From the NCBI GenBank assembly GCA_949093475.1, contig CARXAY010000032.1, positions 1 to 9,570 of the forward strand: a stretch of 9,570 nucleotides of DNA, read 5' to 3'. A model generated the notes under the pieces. The model did no database searches. It had not been told where the DNA came from and worked only from the letters and a program-made list of their open reading frames with translations. Shown piece by piece: positions 6,213-9,570 of this stretch. The translations under genes were made by a program, and so were the position numbers. Within the stretch, counting starts at the first letter, position 1. The number at the start of each line of letters is the position of its first letter. Source of the DNA: an uncultured Oscillospiraceae bacterium (GTDB lineage Bacteria > Bacillota > Clostridia > Oscillospirales > Oscillospiraceae).

Positions 6213-6962
6213 CTATTTTCCCTCCTTGCGGGCAAAGAAAAATACCCGATCATCCCCCGGCTTCGGGGGGCGTTTCTTTCCCGCCCCATAGCACCGAATG
6301 ACCCGAAAGCCTGCTTGGGACAGCATTTGTGTCAGTTCCTCCATGGTATAGGCATACTCCTCATGTACCTCCTGCCCACGCCGCCAAAGCTCCCCTTCCC
6401 GGCGGAAAATGTCCATATAGTATGTGCAGATCCGCCGCTTGGCAGAAAACTCCCCCTGCCACATACAGCAGGTGTCCTCGTCTTCATCGCAGAACATCTG
6501 CGCGTCCATGCTCTCCAGCGCCTCCGGCGTACGCGCGTCAAACAAGAACACACCCCCCGGCGACAAAAAGAGGTGTACCCGCTGAAAAGCCCGCCTAAGC
6601 TGGGCGGGCTTTGTCACATAGTTTACGCTGTCCAGACAGCACACGCAGGCGTCCACAGTGTCATAGAGATCCAGCCTGTCCATCGGCTGGTTCAGGAACA
6701 TGGGCAGCTCTCCCGAAAAGCCCTCCGGGGCTTTTTCCTGCGCCTGTGCCAACATTTCCGGGGACAGGTCAACTCCGATCGTCTCGTAACCCCGCTCTGC
6801 CAGCAGCCACGTCAGCGTCCCCGTGCCGCAGGCCAGATCCAACACTGTTCGCACCGGGCGGCGGGCCTTGGAAAACCAGCTCTCTAAATAGTCGGCGAGT
6901 CCTCCGTAATCTACATCACGGGTCAGACCGTCGTAGCTTCCCGCTAAAAAGGAGTAGGTCAT
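6213..6962 (-). CDS. Class I SAM-dependent methyltransferase, YqeM-like
   Basis: A 249-residue cytosolic protein with a Rossmann-type methyltransferase fold. Motif I VLDLACGTGTL (40-50) binds SAM; IGVDLSPEM (62-70) ends in the acidic residue that usually holds the ribose hydroxyls; ACVCCLDSVNYV (105-116) matches the post-II strand; LSPGGVFLFD (133-142) is motif III-like. The architecture, including the start YSFLAGSYDGLTRDVDY, resembles the YqeM-type methyltransferases of Firmicutes, whose substrate I do not know. A frame extension to a TTG at 6986 exists, but ATG at 6962 is preferred. It overlaps the upstream TGA in ATGA, implying translational coupling, and follows an AAGGAGAAGG stretch. 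It is the middle gene of the operon with the TrpR-family regulator and hslO. Substrate (small molecule, RNA or protein) is unknown. Confidence 0.9.
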   Translation of the reverse strand: MTYSFLAGSYDGLTRDVDYGGLADYLESWFSKARRPVRTVLDLACGTGTLTWLLAERGYETIGVDLSPEMLAQAQEKAPEGFSGELPMFLNQPMDRLDLYDTVDACVCCLDSVNYVTKPAQLRRAFQRVHLFLSPGGVFLFDARTPEALESMDAQMFCDEDEDTCCMWQGEFSAKRRICTYYMDIFRREGELWRRGQEVHEEYAYTMEELTQMLSQAGFRVIRCYGAGKKRPPKPGDDRVFFFARKEGK

Positions 6963-7273
6963 TGCGCGTCCTTCTCCTTCTCCCAAAGGGAGCGAATCCG
7001 GGGCAGCACCTGCTGATACCCGTCCGCACCATAATGGAGCGCCCGGTTTACCCGGCTGATGGTGGCGGAGGACGCGCCGGTGCGCTCCAGAATGTCGTTG
7101 TAGATCATTCCCTCGTCCAGCAGCAACGCAACCTCAAACCGCTGCTCCATGGCCTTCAACTCCGCCACGGTGCAAAGATCCTGAAAAAAGCGTTTACATT
7201 CCTCCACGTTCTCCAAGGCCAAAATCGTTTTGTAGAGAATGTCGCTATGCTCCTTGCGTTCGTTCTTCGTCAC
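6959..7273 (-). CDS. YerC/YecD-type TrpR-family DNA-binding regulator
   Basis: A 104-residue, all-helical DNA-binding protein of the Trp-repressor-like superfamily, YerC/YecD branch. The core matches the family: LENVEECKRFFQDLCTVAEL (20-39), then EQRFEVALLLDEGMIYNDI (43-61) and the recognition helix region TGASSATISRVNRALHYG (65-82). The ligand and targets are not known to me. The frame is open further upstream, but the start is GTG at 7273: it sits eight bases after AAAGGAGG and gives the normal family length. It is the first gene of the leftward operon and lies divergently from fhs. With the -35 boxes of the two promoters only 28 bp apart, it could regulate itself and fhs; that is inference from position. 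Confidence 0.92.
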   Translation of the reverse strand: MTKNERKEHSDILYKTILALENVEECKRFFQDLCTVAELKAMEQRFEVALLLDEGMIYNDILERTGASSATISRVNRALHYGADGYQQVLPRIRSLWEKEKDAQ

Positions 7274-7322
7274 GGTAGAAACCTCCTTTGGTCGATTCGC
7301 GGCCAGCGGTCGTCTGTCTGCT

Positions 7323-7351
7323 ATTTTAACGCAATAAAGCATGAAAGTAAA
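7323..7351 (-). promoter_or_regulatory. Promoter of the regulator-methyltransferase-hslO operon
   Basis: Leftward TTTACT (7351..7346), 17 bp, then TAAAAT (7328..7323), giving a leader of about 45 nt before the GTG at 7273. No attenuator was seen in the leader. Confidence 0.6.
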
Positions 7352-7379
7352 TACCCTTGTGCAAATTTTTCCCTGCGCC

Positions 7380-7409
7380 TTGACAACGAGCCATCTGGTA
7401 TGGTACAAA
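7380..7409 (+). promoter_or_regulatory. Promoter of fhs
   Basis: Rightward TTGACA (7380-7385, perfect -35), 18 bp, then TACAAA (7404-7409) preceded by TGG (extended -10). The spacer contains the inverted repeat CCAT-5 nt-ATGG (7391-7403), which could be an operator. Transcription should start near 7415, right at the 5' end of the ZTP aptamer. Confidence 0.7.
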
Positions 7410-7415
7410 TAGAGT

Positions 7416-7482
7416 GTTGTATGACTGACGGAAGTGGGGTCACCACATGGAGTACAACCGTTGAATTGCCGACCGTCTGGGC
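7416..7482 (+). ncRNA. ZTP riboswitch aptamer (pfl RNA)
   Basis: This aptamer binds ZTP/ZMP (AICAR phosphates), which accumulate when 10-formyl-tetrahydrofolate is short. P1 pairs GUUGUA (7416-7421) with UACAAC (7453-7458). The conserved GACUGACGG (7423-7431) is followed by P2, GUGG (7434-7437) with CCAC (7443-7446), then AUGGAGU. P3 pairs GCC (7468-7470) with GGC (7480-7482) and displays CCGUCUGGGC (7473-7482), the hallmark of the class. GACGG (7427-7431) can form the defining pseudoknot with CCGUC (7473-7477). The linker between P1 and P3 is very short, so this is a compact version. The regulated gene, formate-tetrahydrofolate ligase, makes exactly the cofactor whose shortage raises ZTP. 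Confidence 0.92.
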
Positions 7483-7509
7483 GCGCTGCTGGAAAAGTAG
7501 CGCTTTTTT
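7483..7509 (+). terminator. Regulated terminator of the ZTP riboswitch
   Basis: GCGCTGCT (7483-7490) pairs with AGTAGCGC (7496-7503), eight pairs with one G-U, a 5-nt loop and then six T's. It begins one base after the aptamer's P3. Ligand-stabilised aptamer folding should hinder this hairpin and let fhs be transcribed, the on-switch mode known for this class. Confidence 0.9.
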
Positions 7510-7533
7510 GTTACCCTTGAAAGGAGTTTACCC

Positions 7534-9201
7534 ATGAAAACAGACATTGAAATCGCCCAGTCCTGCACCATGCGCCCCATTACCGATATCGCCGCAACCG
7601 CCGGAGTAGACGCCAAATATTTGGAGCTTTACGGCAACTACAAGGCCAAGGTGGACTTTTCTCTGCTGCGGGAAAACACCAAGCCCAACGGCAAACTGAT
7701 CTTGGTCACCGCCATCAACCCCACCCCCGCCGGCGAGGGTAAGACCACCACCTCGGTGGGTTTGGCCGACGGCCTGCAGAAGCTGGGCAAGAACGCCGTT
7801 CTCGCCCTGCGTGAGCCGTCTCTCGGCCCGGTGTTCGGCGTCAAGGGCGGCGCGGCCGGCGGCGGCTACGCCCAAGTTGTCCCTATGGAGGACATCAACC
7901 TCCACTTCACCGGCGACTTCCACGCCATCGGCGCGGCCAATAATCTGCTGGCCGCTATGCTGGACAACCACATCCAACAGGGCAACGCCCTCAACATTGA
8001 TGTGAAGCAGATCACATGGAAGCGCTGTGTGGACATGAATGACCGCCAGCTCCGCCATATCATCGACGGCTTGGGCGGCAAAATGCAGGGCGTGCCCCGG
8101 GAGGACGGCTTCGATATCACGGTAGCTTCCGAGGTCATGGCAGTCCTCTGCCTGAGCAGTGACATTCTCGATCTGAAGGCCCGTCTGGGCCGCATCATTG
8201 TGGGCTATACCTTTGACGGTAAGCCCGTCACCGCCCACGATCTGAAGGCCGAGGGGGCGATGGCGGCGCTTTTGAAGGACGCTCTCAAGCCCAATCTGGT
8301 GCAGACGCTGGAGGGTACGCCCGCTTTTATCCACGGCGGGCCGTTTGCCAATATCGCCCACGGCTGCAACTCTGTCACCGCCACCCGCATGGCCTTGGCC
8401 TTGGGGGATTACTGCGTCACTGAAGCGGGCTTCGGCGCAGATCTGGGCGCAGAGAAGTTTCTGGACATCAAGTGCCGCATGGCGGATCTCACCCCCGACG
8501 CCGTGGTCGTCGTCGCCACGGTTCGCGCCTTAAAGCATCACGGCGGCGTAGCCAAGGCCGACCTCAACAACGAGGATCTGGGCGCACTGGAAAGGGGTCT
8601 TCCCAACCTTCTGCGCCATGTGGACAACATTAAAAACGTCTATGGTCTCCCCTGCGTGGTGGCCATCAATGCCTTCCCCACCGACACCAAGGCCGAGCTT
8701 GACTTGGTGGAGGCCAAATGCCGGGAGCTGGGGGTCAATGTGGCCCTCAGTGAAGTGTGGGCCAAGGGCGGTGAAGGCGGAAAGGCACTGGCGGAGGAGG
8801 TCGTCCGCCTCTGCGAAACCAAAGGTAAGTTCCGCTTCTCCTATGATGTCAACGACCCCATCGAAAAGAAGCTGGGTGACATTGTGAAAAATGTCTACCG
8901 GGGCGTGGGCGTTTCCCTCACCCCCGCCGCCAAGAAGCAGGCCGCCGAGCTGGAGGCGCTGGGCTTTGGCGACCTGCCCATCTGCATGGCCAAGACCCAG
9001 TACTCCTTCTCCGACGACCCCGCCCTGCTGGGCGCGCCGGAGGACTTCACCGTTACCGTCCGCAACCTGAAGGTCTGCGCGGGAGCGGGCTTCATCGTGG
9101 CCCTCACCGGCGACATTATGACCATGCCCGGCCTGCCCAAAGTCCCCGCCGCCGAAAAAATCGACGTGGACGAGCACGGCAGGATCACGGGGCTGTTCTA
9201 A
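7534..9201 (+). CDS. fhs: Formate-tetrahydrofolate ligase (10-formyl-THF synthetase)
   Basis: A 555-residue cytosolic enzyme that joins formate and tetrahydrofolate using ATP to give 10-formyl-THF, feeding purine synthesis and, in acetogens, the methyl branch of the Wood-Ljungdahl pathway. The nucleotide-binding loop PTPAGEGKTT is at 63-72, followed by REPSLGPVFGVKGGAAGGGY (93-112) and INLHFTGDFHAIGAANN (121-137). Later landmarks are GLPCVVAINAFPTDT, the adenine/folate-site segment AKTQYSFSDDP, and the C-terminal TGDIMTMPGLPKVPAA. Length is normal (about 555). ATG at 7534 follows AAAGGAG by seven bases. It sits alone behind a ZTP riboswitch and ahead of a strong terminator, so it is regulated as a single gene by folate/purine status. 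No neighbouring Wood-Ljungdahl genes are present. Confidence 0.98.
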   Translation: MKTDIEIAQSCTMRPITDIAATAGVDAKYLELYGNYKAKVDFSLLRENTKPNGKLILVTAINPTPAGEGKTTTSVGLADGLQKLGKNAVLALREPSLGPVFGVKGGAAGGGYAQVVPMEDINLHFTGDFHAIGAANNLLAAMLDNHIQQGNALNIDVKQITWKRCVDMNDRQLRHIIDGLGGKMQGVPREDGFDITVASEVMAVLCLSSDILDLKARLGRIIVGYTFDGKPVTAHDLKAEGAMAALLKDALKPNLVQTLEGTPAFIHGGPFANIAHGCNSVTATRMALALGDYCVTEAGFGADLGAEKFLDIKCRMADLTPDAVVVVATVRALKHHGGVAKADLNNEDLGALERGLPNLLRHVDNIKNVYGLPCVVAINAFPTDTKAELDLVEAKCRELGVNVALSEVWAKGGEGGKALAEEVVRLCETKGKFRFSYDVNDPIEKKLGDIVKNVYRGVGVSLTPAAKKQAAELEALGFGDLPICMAKTQYSFSDDPALLGAPEDFTVTVRNLKVCAGAGFIVALTGDIMTMPGLPKVPAAEKIDVDEHGRITGLF

Positions 9202-9226
9202 ATCTTATTACGCTATTGCGCCCATA

Positions 9227-9256
9227 GAAAGGCCGCCGGAAAACCGGCGGCCTTTC
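9227..9256 (+). terminator. Intrinsic terminator of fhs
   Basis: A 13-bp perfect stem, GAAAGGCCGCCGG (9227-9239) with CCGGCGGCCTTTC (9244-9256), an AAAA loop, and TTTA after the stem. It lies 25 bp after the fhs stop. It may also slow leftward transcription from the right-edge gene, though that side lacks a U run. Confidence 0.9.
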
Positions 9257-9269
9257 TTTACCCTTGATA

Positions 9270-9570
9270 TCATCGCTTATTTCTTCCCCAGATCAGTCCC
9301 TCAATCCTAATGTATGGAAACACATAGTCATCTGCATTTCCTGCGGTCGACCACACTGAATCCCAAGCTGTGTTGACCCATTTCCCTTCCGGACTCCGCT
9401 GAAACCAGTAAAGATTACCGCCTTGGGGATCGGTAGTGTAGACCTCAGCCTCCGACTGGTGATAACGCACAACCTTGATCTTCTCAGTTTCCAGAGTCCT
9501 CACGCCCCCAATATCATGGATCACAACCTCTCGGAACTCCTTTCCGTGTTGAGCCGTTTCATACTCACAA
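9270..9570 (-). CDS. C-terminal fragment of an unrecognised protein
   Basis: A leftward frame is open from the right edge to a TGA at 9272..9270; about 99 residues are visible. A GTG at 9524 could be a start, but AAAGGAG lies about 13 bases before it, too far, and the frame continues through it to the edge with a plausible sequence (CEYETAQHGKEFREVVIHDI). So the gene more likely begins beyond the window. The visible part is rich in aromatic residues and alternates short polar and hydrophobic runs (EAEVYTTDPQGGNLYWFQRS, then GKWVNTAWDSVWS), suggesting a beta-rich domain. It ends GLIWGRNKR, without a membrane helix. I do not recognise a family. It converges on fhs. Confidence 0.6.
   Translation of the reverse strand, partial: CEYETAQHGKEFREVVIHDIGGVRTLETEKIKVVRYHQSEAEVYTTDPQGGNLYWFQRSPEGKWVNTAWDSVWSTAGNADDYVFPYIRIEGLIWGRNKR

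Noticed and set aside
5379..6887. Rightward frame of 502 codons across hslO and the methyltransferase
   Set aside because: Antisense shadow of two genes with clear family motifs. Its product is His/Arg/Pro/Gln-rich, without domain signatures, and crosses a real operon junction.
7528..8361. Leftward frames antisense to fhs (277 codons here, another at 8530-9177)
   Set aside because: Shadows of fhs codon bias with repetitive Gly/Val/Asp/Leu composition; fhs is intact on the other strand.

Overview
The window looks like chromosomal DNA from a GC-rich, Gram-positive gut Clostridia, most likely Oscillospiraceae (Flavonifractor / Intestinimonas / Oscillibacter relatives). The clues are strong Shine-Dalgarno sites (GGAGG-type), sigma-A promoters with 17-bp spacers, an ECF-type S component, an LCP cell-wall ligase, a YerC-type TrpR-family regulator and an fhs gene under a ZTP riboswitch. 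This placement is inferred from gene content; no search was run. No mobile elements, tRNAs, rRNAs or CRISPR arrays were seen.

Layout, left to right. (1) At the left edge, the first 23 codons of a small membrane protein (QueT-like ECF S component) read leftward, behind a 5' leader of about 130 nt. The leader is structured, has its own promoter and contains an exact 7-nt anti-Shine-Dalgarno: a riboswitch candidate. (2) A leftward MATE efflux gene has its own near-consensus promoter and a terminator overlapping its stop codon. (3) Leftward gap (glyceraldehyde-3-phosphate dehydrogenase) has its own promoter and terminator. (4) A rightward soluble PAS/histidine-kinase-like protein diverges from gap. 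It appears to have lost both the phospho-accepting His and the adenine-binding Asp, and its promoter carries two copies of TTTTTCGAC. (5) A perfect 32-bp palindrome, probably a two-way terminator, separates it from a convergent leftward LCP (LytR-CpsA-Psr) gene. (6) A tightly packed leftward operon encodes a YerC/TrpR-family regulator, a SAM-dependent methyltransferase and the redox chaperone Hsp33 (hslO). Its gene junctions are a 4-nt ATGA overlap and a TAG directly abutting ATG. (7) Divergent from that operon, fhs (formate-tetrahydrofolate ligase) reads rightward under a ZTP riboswitch whose terminator starts one base after the aptamer. (8) At the right edge is the C-terminal part of an unrecognised leftward protein.

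Most of the content is core physiology: glycolysis (gap), one-carbon/purine supply (fhs with ZTP sensing), cell-wall glycopolymer attachment (LCP), oxidative-stress protein holding (Hsp33) and efflux (MATE). The items most worth a second look are the uncharacterised leader at the left edge and the degenerate histidine kinase. The ZTP-fhs leader is a clear instance of a known class. Starts were re-chosen against Shine-Dalgarno sites for gap, the kinase-like gene, the methyltransferase and the TrpR-family gene.
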